Shown here: piece by piece, positions 29,102 through 37,887 of the stretch
Numbering within the stretch: position 1 is the first letter of the stretch
Layout of the letters: every line of letters starts with the position of its first letter
DNA from: Phyllobacterium sp. 21LDTY02-6
GTDB lineage: Bacteria; Pseudomonadota; Alphaproteobacteria; Rhizobiales; Rhizobiaceae
Reading direction: 5' to 3'
Length of the DNA: 64,000 nucleotides
Assembly (NCBI RefSeq): GCF_023554255.2
Contig: NZ_JAMJWD020000001.1
Location: 682,001 to 746,000, forward strand
Notes under the pieces: generated by a model
Told to the model about the DNA's origin: nothing
What the model saw: the letters and a program-made list of their open reading frames with translations, nothing else
Database searches by the model: none
Made by a program: the position numbers and the translations under genes

Positions 29102-29508
29102 GACGAGTCTCCTCTGCGATCTCTAACCCGAAACCATGCTCCCCAATGCGGGCTCGAAGCATATGTTTACATGACATTAGTGCCGGAACCTATTAATTTG
29201 ATGGAAATGAGGCGACAGGGAAATCCCTCATATGCTGGTCGAATGCGTTTTCCCCACCCCGCCTGGCTCAACGTTTGCAGGCGGGCAGATTGCTTCTTTG
29301 CCTGATGCTCAGGCCGCTCGTGGCAGAATTAATCGGCTGAAAGTAACGGCTTGGCCATTGGTATGCAACTGCGTGCCCATGCGGTCCGGCCCGATAATCG
29401 TGGAATAACGGACTTCCTGCGGGGGATGGGGTTTTACCTTTGGCGCAGATATGATCCAACCGATTCGAATGGGCGCGCCAGCCTGAGGGAAGAAGGGGTT
29501 TGAGACGG
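29102..29508. other. Divergent intergenic region between the FliO-like gene and cckA
   Basis: About 407 bases with no credible ORF. It carries a small hairpin GCCTGA-TGC-TCAGGC (29300-29314) and the ribosome-site region of cckA (GAGGGAAGAAGGGG, 29485-29498). I see no CtrA box with correct 7-base spacing and no clear promoter. Confidence 0.45.
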
Positions 29509-32106
29509 ATGTCTCAAGAAACGAACAGCGATCTATATCCTGAGCCGATCATAGCGAAGACCAAGGCAAACCGGGCCGGCCTGCGGCTGGTTCTGCTGGG
29601 GGCGCTGCTGATCGGCGTGGCGGTGCTGTATTTCGTCTACCGCGATCAACTCGGCCAGCCATTCCTGCTCGGCCTTCTGGGGCTGCTCGCCATGATCGGC
29701 GTCTTCTACCTGTTCGGTTCGGCCATCAATGTCATCCAGTTCACCCCGCGCGGCACGAGCGACGAACTTACCCGTGCTTTCGTCGACACCTATCCCGAAG
29801 GAACCGTCGTTTGCGACCAGAAAGGGCGCATCGTCTACGCCAACCGGGCCTATGCGCAGCTCACCGGTGCCACTGGCGCCGACGACGTGCGCCCGGTCGA
29901 GCATATCTTGTCCGGCGAAGCGGCGGCGTCGGACCCGATCTACCGCCTCGCCAATGCGGTCCGGGACGGGATAGCGGGGCAGGTGGAAATACGCCTGTCG
30001 CGCCCGCTGGACCCGGCGCGGGAGCCGGTACCGACCTGGTATCGCGTCAAAACGCGTGCGGTCGCCGGAATTCCCGACCAGACCACGCCGGTATATGCCT
30101 GGCAGATCGCCGACATATCGGCGGAGCGGGCCGAGCAGGAGCGCTATTTTCAGGATATACAGGAGGCAATCGACCATCTCGATCATGCTCCCGCCGGCTT
30201 CTTCTCGGCCGACCCGGAAGGCCGCATCATCTATGTCAATGCCACGCTTGCCGACTGGCTCGGCATCGACCTGACCCGCTTTACTCCCGGTTCCATGACG
30301 GTGCGCGAGATCGTGGCCGGCAATGGCATGGCCCTGCTGGATGCCGTCCGGACCGAACCCGGCACCAGCCGCAACACCGTCATCGATCTCGATCTTGCCA
30401 CGGCCCATGGTCAGAGCCTCGCCGTCCGCTTCTACCACCGTGTGCAAATACATCGCGATGGCCGCCGTGGACCGACGCGGACGATCGTCCTCAACCGTGC
30501 GGAGGGCGAGGACACGTCCGCCGCCTTGCGCGCCGCCGAAGTCCGCTTCACCCGCTTCTTCAATTCGGCCTCCATGGCCATTGCCGCCGTTGACGCCACC
30601 GGCAAGATATTGCGGACGAATGCGCGCTTCCTCGGCCTGTTCGCCCCTGTCGTAGACCGCGACGAGATCGATCGCCGCATCCCGCTCGAGACGGTGGTGC
30701 ATGAGCGCGACCGCGATGCCTTCGACCGGGCGCTTGCCGCCGCCTTTGCGGGCAAAGCCGAGATTTCGCCGGTCGATACGGTCATTCCGGGCCATGAGGA
30801 CAGGCATTTGCGCTTCTATATCAGCCCGGTCTTCGATGCCGGTGCGGAAGAGGGCGCAGAAGAAGCGGCCATCGTCTCCGTGGTGGAAACGACGGAGCAG
30901 AAGGCGCTCGAAGCGACGATGGCGCAGAGCCAGAAGATGCAGGCGGTCGGGCAGCTTGCGGGCGGCATCGCCCATGATTTCAACAATGTCCTGACGGCGA
31001 TCATCATGTCGTCGGACCTGCTCCTGTCGAACCATCGCGCCTCGGACCCTTCGTTCGCCGACATCATGAACATCAAGCAGAATGCCAACCGTGCTGCCTC
31101 GCTGGTGCGGCAATTGCTGGCATTCTCGCGTCGCCAGACATTGCGGCCGGAAGTGCTCAACCTTACCGATGTCATCGCCGATGTCCGCATGTTGCTGACT
31201 CGACTGGCGGGTACACAGGTCAGCCTCAAGATCGAACATGGCCGCGATCTCTGGCCAGTCCGCGCCGATCTCGGCCAGTTCGAGCAGGTCATCGTCAATC
31301 TGACCGTCAATGCGCGCGACGCCATGCCTGAAGGCGGCGAACTCACCATCCGTACGCGCAACATGACCGAAGCGGAAAGCATGGAGCTCAACAACAGGGA
31401 CGTGCTCCCGGGCGAATATGTCGTCGTCGAAGTCTCGGACACAGGCACCGGCATGGCGCCGGACGTCATCGCCAAGATATTCGAGCCGTTCTTCACCACC
31501 AAGGAGGTGGGCAAGGGGACGGGCCTCGGGCTTTCCATGGTCTATGGCATTATCAAGCAGACGGGTGGTTCCATCCACGCCGTATCTGAACTCGGCAAGG
31601 GATCGACCTTCCGCATATTGCTGCCGCGCTATGTGGAGGGGCAGCCCATGCCGCAGCTCAATGCCGAGGGTGAAACCATTGTCATCGAGACTCCGAAGAA
31701 GGAGAAGAAGCAGGACAAGCCCAAGGATCTTTCCGGGTCGGCGACCGTGCTGCTGGTGGAAGACGAAGATGCCGTGCGCATCGGCGGGCTGCGCGCCCTG
31801 CAATCACGCGGCTATACGGTCCATGAAGCTTCCAGTGGCGTCGAGGCGCTCGAGGTCATGAAGGAACTGGACGGCAAGGTGGATATCGTCGTGTCCGACG
31901 TGGTGATGCCCGAAATGGACGGGCCGACGCTGCTGCGCGAGCTACGCAAGGAATATGGCGACATAAAATTCATCTTCGTCTCGGGTTATGCCGAAGATGC
32001 CTTCGCCAAGAACCTTCCCGAGGATGCCAAGTTCGGCTTCCTGCCGAAGCCATTCTCGCTGAAGCAGCTCGCCACGGCCGTCAAGGAAATGCTCGAAGAA
32101 GAGTGA
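29509..32106 (+). CDS. cckA: Hybrid histidine kinase/phosphatase CckA
   Basis: Top kinase of the CckA-ChpT-CtrA phosphorelay that controls cell cycle and division in alphaproteobacteria. The 865-residue protein has two N-terminal membrane helices (about 25-44 and 52-72), PAS-type sensor domains at about 90-460, and the H-box QLAGGIAHDFNNVLTAII with phospho-accepting His489. An HATPase domain follows (N-box NARDAMPEGG, G-boxes DTGTGMAP and GKGTGLGLSMVYGI), then a receiver domain with phospho-accepting Asp797 in VVSDVVMPEMDG. The HDFNN box and terminal KPFSLKQLA agree with CckA. ATG 29509 is preferred over TTG 29500 because the AGAAGGGG run is better spaced. Confidence 0.96.
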   Translation: MSQETNSDLYPEPIIAKTKANRAGLRLVLLGALLIGVAVLYFVYRDQLGQPFLLGLLGLLAMIGVFYLFGSAINVIQFTPRGTSDELTRAFVDTYPEGTVVCDQKGRIVYANRAYAQLTGATGADDVRPVEHILSGEAAASDPIYRLANAVRDGIAGQVEIRLSRPLDPAREPVPTWYRVKTRAVAGIPDQTTPVYAWQIADISAERAEQERYFQDIQEAIDHLDHAPAGFFSADPEGRIIYVNATLADWLGIDLTRFTPGSMTVREIVAGNGMALLDAVRTEPGTSRNTVIDLDLATAHGQSLAVRFYHRVQIHRDGRRGPTRTIVLNRAEGEDTSAALRAAEVRFTRFFNSASMAIAAVDATGKILRTNARFLGLFAPVVDRDEIDRRIPLETVVHERDRDAFDRALAAAFAGKAEISPVDTVIPGHEDRHLRFYISPVFDAGAEEGAEEAAIVSVVETTEQKALEATMAQSQKMQAVGQLAGGIAHDFNNVLTAIIMSSDLLLSNHRASDPSFADIMNIKQNANRAASLVRQLLAFSRRQTLRPEVLNLTDVIADVRMLLTRLAGTQVSLKIEHGRDLWPVRADLGQFEQVIVNLTVNARDAMPEGGELTIRTRNMTEAESMELNNRDVLPGEYVVVEVSDTGTGMAPDVIAKIFEPFFTTKEVGKGTGLGLSMVYGIIKQTGGSIHAVSELGKGSTFRILLPRYVEGQPMPQLNAEGETIVIETPKKEKKQDKPKDLSGSATVLLVEDEDAVRIGGLRALQSRGYTVHEASSGVEALEVMKELDGKVDIVVSDVVMPEMDGPTLLRELRKEYGDIKFIFVSGYAEDAFAKNLPEDAKFGFLPKPFSLKQLATAVKEMLEEE

Positions 32107-32143
32107 AGGGACCGTCGCATGTTGGCGATAGCGCGGCCTGGCG

Positions 32144-33574
32144 CTACGAATAGCTGTCATAGCTGGCATTGTCCGTCACCATCAGCCGCCGAAGCACGGT
32201 CAGCCCGTTCTTCAGTTCCTCGCCGCTGCCGGGAACGGTAATGCCGAGCCGCACGCGGTGGAACGTTTTCTCCGTGCGGCCGGTCTTGAATTCATCCTCG
32301 TCGTCGATAAGGACGCCTTCGTTCAAGGCCGCGTTCTTGAAGGTCGCCGACAGCCAGGGATCCGGCAGCTTGACCCAAAGGAAGGCTGACAGGGGCTGCG
32401 TGCTGAATTCGATACCGGCAAGAGCCTGGCGGGCAATGGCGCCCCGGCTCCTCACCTCATTGCGGACGCGCGCGCGGATTTCATCCGCATCGCCCGAATT
32501 GACCAGCCGCGCCGTCAGTTCCGCCATGAGAAAGGGAAGGCCGCCGGTCACCATCTTATGGGCCGTATGCACGCGCGCGGCGAGATGCGGAGGGCAGGCG
32601 ACCCAGCCGCCGCGCAGGCCGGCCGCGACCGACTTCGACATGCCGCCGATGACGAATGTGCGCTCGGGTGCGAAGGCTGCGATCTTTACATGACCGTCCT
32701 CGACCAGCGAGCCATAGATTTCATCCTCGATGATCCAGACATTGTAGCGGCGCGCGATCTCGGCGGTCGCACGGCGATAGTCCTCGGGCATGGTGAATGC
32801 CGTCGGATTGTGCAGCGATGGCATGAGAAAGACGAGCTTCGGGTGCTGCTGGGCGCAAAGGCGCTCGAAATCCTCCGGCGTGGCGCTGCCATTCTGCGTG
32901 TGCATGATGATGCTGCGCCGGCCCATCAGATTGACGCTGCGGGCGGCCGAGCAATAGGTGAGGTCCTCGAAGGCAATCTTGTCGCCCGGCACGGTGACGG
33001 CAGCAATCGCCGCCAATATTGCGGAGTGGGCGCCGAGTGTCGGAACGACGCTTTCACCGTCCGGTGACCAGCCTGCGCCGGAGAGCCATCTGACGCCCGC
33101 ATCGCGCCACGAGGCGGGCAGGCTACGCGAATAGCTCGCTATCTCGTTCGGGTGCTGCCGCGTGATCTCGGTGAGCGTGGAGCCCATGAGTTCCGCCTGG
33201 CCCACTTCCACTGCGGCGGTGCTGTCGAGCCGGATCAGCCCGGAATGGACGAAGGTCGAGCGTGTTCCACCGAAGGGCTCGCTCGGACTGGCGGGTGCAA
33301 CAAGCCCCGCTGCCTTCGGATCCATCACATAGGTGCCGCGGCCCACCTCTCCACTGACGAGGCCGCGCTCACGGATCAGATTATAGGCGCGCCCGACCGT
33401 GCCGATGGTAACGCCGATATCGAAGGCGAGATTGCGCTGGGGCGGCAGTTTCGTCCCCGGCGGCAATATTCCACCGGCAATGTCGGCCTCTATTCGCTCC
33501 GCCAGGCGCAGGTAGAGCGGGCCCTTGCGGCCCTGATCGGGGTCATTGTCCAGATTTGGAAGCCAATTTGTCAT
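32144..33574 (-). CDS. MocR/PdxR-type regulator (GntR HTH + aminotransferase-like domain)
   Basis: A 476-residue protein fusing a winged-helix GntR DNA-binding domain (about 15-85, GTKLPPQRNLAFDIGVTIGTVGRAYNL) to a PLP-dependent class I aminotransferase-like domain (about 120-470). In the second domain the PLP-lysine motif is IGGMSKSVAAGLRGGW. Members sense PLP or amino-compound aldimines and regulate vitamin B6, GABA or amino-acid genes; the target here is unknown. No Shine-Dalgarno is visible, and a TTGACT-like -35 sits 28-40 bases upstream, suggesting a very short leader. A palindrome ATTGAGTCAAT covers that -35, consistent with self-regulation (inference). Confidence 0.88.
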   Translation of the reverse strand: MTNWLPNLDNDPDQGRKGPLYLRLAERIEADIAGGILPPGTKLPPQRNLAFDIGVTIGTVGRAYNLIRERGLVSGEVGRGTYVMDPKAAGLVAPASPSEPFGGTRSTFVHSGLIRLDSTAAVEVGQAELMGSTLTEITRQHPNEIASYSRSLPASWRDAGVRWLSGAGWSPDGESVVPTLGAHSAILAAIAAVTVPGDKIAFEDLTYCSAARSVNLMGRRSIIMHTQNGSATPEDFERLCAQQHPKLVFLMPSLHNPTAFTMPEDYRRATAEIARRYNVWIIEDEIYGSLVEDGHVKIAAFAPERTFVIGGMSKSVAAGLRGGWVACPPHLAARVHTAHKMVTGGLPFLMAELTARLVNSGDADEIRARVRNEVRSRGAIARQALAGIEFSTQPLSAFLWVKLPDPWLSATFKNAALNEGVLIDDEDEFKTGRTEKTFHRVRLGITVPGSGEELKNGLTVLRRLMVTDNASYDSYS

Positions 33575-33601
33575 GGTAACAATGAATATATTGCGTGTTG
33601 A

Positions 33602-33612
33602 ATTGAGTCAAT
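33602..33612. promoter_or_regulatory. Palindrome upstream of the MocR-type gene, candidate operator
   Basis: ATTGAGTCAAT is a perfect odd palindrome. On the minus strand it contains TTGACT, a -35-like hexamer 15-17 bases before TATATT/TATTCA. A second small dyad, CTGC-AATC-GCAG, lies at 33619-33630. The position between the divergent MocR-type and DUF1127 genes suits an autoregulatory operator. Confidence 0.35.
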
Positions 33613-33676
33613 ACATGACTGCAATCGCAGAATATGCAGACAATTTACTGCGGAACTGTGCTTTGGAGACCGCAAA

Positions 33677-33931
33677 ATGAGTACAATTGATACAATCTGT
33701 GCCGATGAATGTGCAAACGCCCGTACCGATGGCGTGGCAATCGGTACGGCCGTGCGAACACCGTTCAAGGGCAGGCTGATTGCCGTGATCGACTGGATCG
33801 GCACTGCAATGATGAAGCGCCGTACCCGGATCCACCTGAGCGAACTCACGGATGATCAATTGCGCGATATCGGCGTCGCGCCGCGGGAGGCGCGCCGGGA
33901 ATCGGAACGCTTCTTCTGGGACTATCGATAG
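33677..33931 (+). CDS. DUF1127 domain small protein
   Basis: An 84-residue protein whose C-terminal 45 residues form the DUF1127 arginine-rich motif (RRTRIHLSELTDDQLRDIGV followed by PREARRE). In Agrobacterium and Rhodobacter, DUF1127 proteins affect RNA turnover and phosphate or stress responses; the N-terminal 38 residues here are unrelated and not informative. It is divergent from the MocR-type regulator, which may control it, and is followed by a strong terminator. Confidence 0.8.
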   Translation: MSTIDTICADECANARTDGVAIGTAVRTPFKGRLIAVIDWIGTAMMKRRTRIHLSELTDDQLRDIGVAPREARRESERFFWDYR

Positions 33932-33952
33932 ATTCGCTGAGCCGAATGCAGG

Positions 33953-33986
33953 AAAACCCGCGATCCGGTCCGGATTGCGGGTTTTT
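33953..33986. terminator. Intrinsic terminator between the DUF1127 gene and purB
   Basis: AAAACCCGC (33953-33961) pairs with GCGGGTTTT (33977-33985) and the inner GATCCG/CGGATT extends the stem to about 15 bp with a 3-base loop. A T-run follows on the plus strand and an A-run precedes it, so it may also serve purB, which ends at 34008 on the other strand. Confidence 0.9.
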
Positions 33987-34007
33987 CGTTCATTTTGCCT
34001 CGATCAT

Positions 34008-35309
34008 TCAGCCGAATACGCGCTTGAATATCGTTTCCACATGTTTGGTGTGGTAGCCGAGATCGAACTTCTCGCGAAGGTCGGCCTCCGACAATGAGGC
34101 CCGCACATCCTGGTCCGCCAGCAGTTCCTCGAGGAAGTCCTTGCCCTGTTCCCACACTTTCATCGCATTGCGTTGAACCAGCCTGTAGGAGTCCTCGCGC
34201 GAGACACCTGCCTGCGTCAGCGCCAGAAGCACGCGCTGGGAATGGATCAGGCCCCTGAACTTGTTCATGTTGGCGAGCATGTTGTCGGGATAGACCAGCA
34301 ATTTCTCGATCACGCCCGTCATGCGAGCCAGGGCAAAATCGAGCGTGACGGTCGCATCCGGCCCGATCATGCGCTCAACCGACGAGTGGGAAATGTCCCG
34401 TTCGTGCCAGAGCGCGACATTTTCCATGGCCGGCAGAGCGAAGGCGCGAACCATGCGGGCGAGGCCGGTCATGTTCTCCGTCAGGACGGGGTTGCGCTTG
34501 TGCGGCATGGCCGAGGAGCCCTTCTGGCCGGGCGAGAAATATTCCTCCGCCTCCAGCACTTCGGTGCGCTGCAGGTGGCGGATCTCGACCGAGAGCCGCT
34601 CGACCGACGAGGCGATTACGCCGAGGGTCGCGAAATACATGGCATGGCGGTCGCGCGGAATGACCTGCGTCGAGACCGGCTCGGCCTTCATGCCCAATGC
34701 CTTCGCGACATGTTCCTCGACGCGCGGATCGATATTGGCGAAGGTTCCGACGGCTCCCGAGATGGCGCAGGTGGCGATTTCCTCGCGCGCGGCGACGAGC
34801 CGGGCGCGGCACCGCTCGAACTCGGCATAGGCCTGCGCCAGCTTGACGCCGAACGTCGTCGGCTCGGCATGGATGCCGTGGCTGCGGCCGATGGTGACCG
34901 TGTCCTTGTGCTCGAAAGCACGCTTCTTGAGCGCGGCAAGCAGGCGATCGAGATCGTCGATCAACAGGTCGCTGGCCCGCATCAACTGGACATTGAAGCA
35001 GGTGTCGAGCACGTCCGAGGAGGTCATGCCCTGATGCACGAACCTGGCATCGGGGCCGACGATCTCGGAAAGGTGCGTCAGAAAGGCGATGACGTCATGC
35101 TTGGTCTCCCGCTCGATTTCGTCGATACGGTCGATGTCGAACGTAGCCGCGCCGCCTTTTTCCCAGATCGTCGCTGCGGCTTCCTTGGGAATGACGCCAA
35201 GTTCCGCCAGTGCGTCACAGGCATGGGCTTCGATTTCAAACCAGATGCGAAACTTGGTTTCCGGGGACCAGATGGCGACCATTTCGGGCCGCGAATAGCG
35301 CGGGATCAT
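34008..35309 (-). CDS. purB: Adenylosuccinate lyase
   Basis: Fumarase/aspartase superfamily enzyme acting twice in purine synthesis: SAICAR to AICAR, and adenylosuccinate to AMP. The 433-residue length is normal for the short bacterial type. MIPRYSRPEMVAIWSPETKF begins the family N-terminus, VHQGMTSSDVLDT and TIGRSHGIHAEPTTFG are substrate-binding blocks, and GSSAMPHKRNP is the flexible signature loop with the catalytic serine. The catalytic His is in the GRSHG block. It lies downstream of rpe and the DUF2259 gene on the same strand, 88 bases from the latter. Confidence 0.96.
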   Translation of the reverse strand: MIPRYSRPEMVAIWSPETKFRIWFEIEAHACDALAELGVIPKEAAATIWEKGGAATFDIDRIDEIERETKHDVIAFLTHLSEIVGPDARFVHQGMTSSDVLDTCFNVQLMRASDLLIDDLDRLLAALKKRAFEHKDTVTIGRSHGIHAEPTTFGVKLAQAYAEFERCRARLVAAREEIATCAISGAVGTFANIDPRVEEHVAKALGMKAEPVSTQVIPRDRHAMYFATLGVIASSVERLSVEIRHLQRTEVLEAEEYFSPGQKGSSAMPHKRNPVLTENMTGLARMVRAFALPAMENVALWHERDISHSSVERMIGPDATVTLDFALARMTGVIEKLLVYPDNMLANMNKFRGLIHSQRVLLALTQAGVSREDSYRLVQRNAMKVWEQGKDFLEELLADQDVRASLSEADLREKFDLGYHTKHVETIFKRVFG

Positions 35310-35397
35310 ATTTCTTCCTGTCGGCGATGTCGTTCGGGTTCAGCGGGGGTCTATCAGAGGATGCGCTGGCGCTCAACGCGAGTTTTTCACGCACAGC

Positions 35398-36135
35398 CTA
35401 TCTTTGCCTGGTTACGGCCAGCCATCGATAGTCCGGTCCTTCGAAACCCTGTCCGCGGATGGCGATCATCACGGCAACGACCCGAGTGCCCGATTGCGGG
35501 TAGAAGGTCTGGACAGCGCCGATCGAATAGCCGAGCGGGCAGCCACGGCTTGCCGGAACTGAACTGTCTTCATGGATGGTCGATGGCGCCGCATTCGGCG
35601 TTTCTTCCTGCAGCGTCAGCCTGAAGCCCTTGATATCGCCGATGTTCTGGCAATTGCTACCCGCGGCAAGGGGGAATTCGTCAAGCGAAATGGCCAGAAC
35701 CGGATCGAGAGCAGGAAAAATCGGGCGAGGATTGACCTTCACGGCCATGGGATTGGCGGAAAGCTCGGTGACAGGATTGAGGGCCACCGTATTGCCGCTA
35801 TTGGCCAGCAGTTCCGCGTCCGACAAGGATGTCGCGCTCTGTGCCTTCGTTGCGGCTTCGCCGCGCGCCTTGCCGACATCGGCGCTTTCATCGTCGAGGC
35901 GCACGCGGATCGGCGTTCCTGGAAGGAATTTGTCGTCCGAGGTGCGGATATAATAGCGATTGGCGTAGGGGAAGCCGGAACCATCCTGCACGCCGAATTC
36001 CTCGAAGGCGAAGATGCCGCCATCCTTGGAGAAGCCGAGTATGTTGAGGTTGGCGACGTCGCCGGCGCCCGCCTCGACAGGAAAGGCGAGGGCGGAGGCT
36101 GCAATCATGCCCTGCAACAGGCGGCGTTTGACCAT
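35398..36135 (-). CDS. Secreted DUF2259 family protein
   Basis: A 245-residue predicted periplasmic protein of unknown function. The signal peptide is residues 1-25 (RRLLQGMIAASALAFPVEAGAG), followed by LGFSKDGGIFAFEEFGVQDG, the family hallmark, which looks like the first strand of a beta-propeller or sandwich. Its ATG shares one base with the rpe stop (TGATG), so it is coupled to rpe, an arrangement typical of the rpe-DUF2259-purB order in related genomes. Confidence 0.82.
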   Translation of the reverse strand: MVKRRLLQGMIAASALAFPVEAGAGDVANLNILGFSKDGGIFAFEEFGVQDGSGFPYANRYYIRTSDDKFLPGTPIRVRLDDESADVGKARGEAATKAQSATSLSDAELLANSGNTVALNPVTELSANPMAVKVNPRPIFPALDPVLAISLDEFPLAAGSNCQNIGDIKGFRLTLQEETPNAAPSTIHEDSSVPASRGCPLGYSIGAVQTFYPQSGTRVVAVMIAIRGQGFEGPDYRWLAVTRQR

Positions 36136-36809
36136 CAGCTTGCTTTCATGATCGATGCTCTGATGCGATCGATATTATCCTTGTAATGCGCTTCTGTCCC
36201 GCCCTTATAGATCGCCGAGCCCGCAACAAGGGCGTTTGCACCGGCAGCGACTACGAGCGGCGCGGTATCGGCGGTGATTCCGCCATCTACTTCGAGATCG
36301 ATCGGGCGGTCTCCGATCATCTGGCGGATGCGCCGGATTTTCTCCTGCATGCCCGATATGAAGCTTTGTCCGCCAAATCCGGGATTGACGGTCATCGCCA
36401 GGATCAGGTCGACGTCATCGAGCACAAATTCGATCGCGGATTCAGGCGTTGCGGGATTGATCGCAACGCCCGCCTTCTTGCCATGCGCGCGGATCGCCTG
36501 CAGGGAACGATGCAGATGCGGCCCGGCTTCCGCGTGAACCGTTATGATATCGCATCCTGCCTTGGCAAAGGCTTCGATATATGGATCGCAGGGCGCGATC
36601 ATCAGATGCGTGTCGAATATGGCATCGGTCAAGGGGCGGATAGCCTTGACGACGTCCGGCCCGAACGTGATGTTGGGGACGAAGTGGCCGTCCATGACAT
36701 CGATATGAATCCAGTCAGCGCCGGCCTTGAGCACGGATTTGACCTCATCGCCCAGTCTGGAGAAATCCGACGCGAGAATGGAAGGGGCGATGACAAGCGG
36801 GCGGCTCAT
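36135..36809 (-). CDS. rpe: Ribulose-phosphate 3-epimerase
   Basis: Interconverts ribulose-5-phosphate and xylulose-5-phosphate in the pentose phosphate pathway. The 224-residue TIM barrel shows [33 protein letters not shown] (metal His/Asp and substrate loop), [25 protein letters not shown] and VDGGI, all catalytic and metal-binding blocks in order. It heads a short minus-strand operon with the DUF2259 gene and possibly purB. Confidence 0.96.
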   Translation of the reverse strand: MSRPLVIAPSILASDFSRLGDEVKSVLKAGADWIHIDVMDGHFVPNITFGPDVVKAIRPLTDAIFDTHLMIAPCDPYIEAFAKAGCDIITVHAEAGPHLHRSLQAIRAHGKKAGVAINPATPESAIEFVLDDVDLILAMTVNPGFGGQSFISGMQEKIRRIRQMIGDRPIDLEVDGGITADTAPLVVAAGANALVAGSAIYKGGTEAHYKDNIDRIRASIMKAS

Positions 36810-36879
36810 GGTTGTTCTCCGTACTGAAATTATCGGTGGGCGTTACCATGGGTGGCATTGCCGGACAATGCACAAGCGA

Positions 36880-37887
36880 TTATCGCAGCGAGCTCCATAC
36901 GGGATAGGGGTCACCATCGGCCGGCGTCGCTGAAAATACACCGCGCGCAATCGCCCGCGCCGTCGTCGAGGCGGCATGGGCACAGAGCTCGATGAATTCG
37001 GCCGCATCCGGTGTTCTGCCGCTTGCCCCGGTTGCGAGAGCGAAGACGAGATCGCCATCATAGGCGGTATGGGACGGCCAGATGGCGCGGGAATAACCGT
37101 CATGGGCGGATATGGCGAGCCGCTTGGCTTCGGCCTTGGTCAGGATATAATCCGTCGCCACGACGCCGATCACCGTGTTCGAATTGGCAGGCGGGTGGGA
37201 AAATTTCGTACGAACTGCCGCAACTTCGGCAGGAAGCGGATGCGGAAGACCGAGCCCGCCAAATTCCGCGGCCAATTCGAACGGCGCCGCCCAGAAATGC
37301 CTCGATGAGCCGACCGTGACGGAACCAAGCGCGTTGGAAGCCACGAGTGCACCTATGCAAGTGCCGTTTTCGAGCATTGCCGAAGCCGAACCCAGCCCGC
37401 CCTTCAGCCCGGCGACGGTCGCGCCCGTGCCTGCGCCATGGCTGCCCAGTTCGAAATCCGGGCCACTCGCTTCAACGGCGTCATGGCCGAGTTCGCGGTA
37501 GGGCGGATATCTGCCCCAGTCCTTGTCGCCGCCATTCATGAGGTCGAACAATATGGCCGCAGGCACGATCGGAACCCGGTGGCCACCAACTTCGAAACCT
37601 ATCCCGCGTGCGCGCAAGGCTGCCTGCGCCCCGGATGCCGCATCGAGCCCGAATGCCGACCCGCCGGAAAGGACGATGGCATTGACTTGCTGTACGGTAT
37701 TGTGTGGCTCCAGCAGGTCGGTCTCGCGGGTACCGGGGGCCCCGCCCAGCGCCTGATAGGCCGCGGTAGCGGGTTCTTCGCAGAGAATGACGGTGCAGCC
37801 GGATTTCAGCCTGTGATCTTCGGCATTGCCGACGAGAAGGCCTTTGACGTCCGTTATGAGGTTGCGCGCTCCGGGTGTGGGTGGCAT
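36880..37887 (-). CDS. P1 family peptidase (DmpA/NylC-like N-terminal nucleophile hydrolase)
   Basis: A 335-residue self-cleaving hydrolase. GCTVILCEEPATAAYQALGG and LSGGSAFGLDAASG are family blocks. The predicted self-cleavage site is Asn237-Thr238 in ANSNTVIGVV, so Thr238 becomes the nucleophile, as in the NylC branch (6-aminohexanoate oligomer hydrolase); DmpA itself cleaves before Ser. Substrates in the family include D-amino-acid amides, beta-peptides and nylon oligomers; the physiological one here is unknown. No signal peptide, so cytoplasmic. It starts directly after the stop of the amino-acid-type binding protein gene, suggesting uptake and cleavage of amide compounds (inference). Confidence 0.88.
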   Translation of the reverse strand: MPPTPGARNLITDVKGLLVGNAEDHRLKSGCTVILCEEPATAAYQALGGAPGTRETDLLEPHNTVQQVNAIVLSGGSAFGLDAASGAQAALRARGIGFEVGGHRVPIVPAAILFDLMNGGDKDWGRYPPYRELGHDAVEASGPDFELGSHGAGTGATVAGLKGGLGSASAMLENGTCIGALVASNALGSVTVGSSRHFWAAPFELAAEFGGLGLPHPLPAEVAAVRTKFSHPPANSNTVIGVVATDYILTKAEAKRLAISAHDGYSRAIWPSHTAYDGDLVFALATGASGRTPDAAEFIELCAHAASTTARAIARGVFSATPADGDPYPVWSSLR

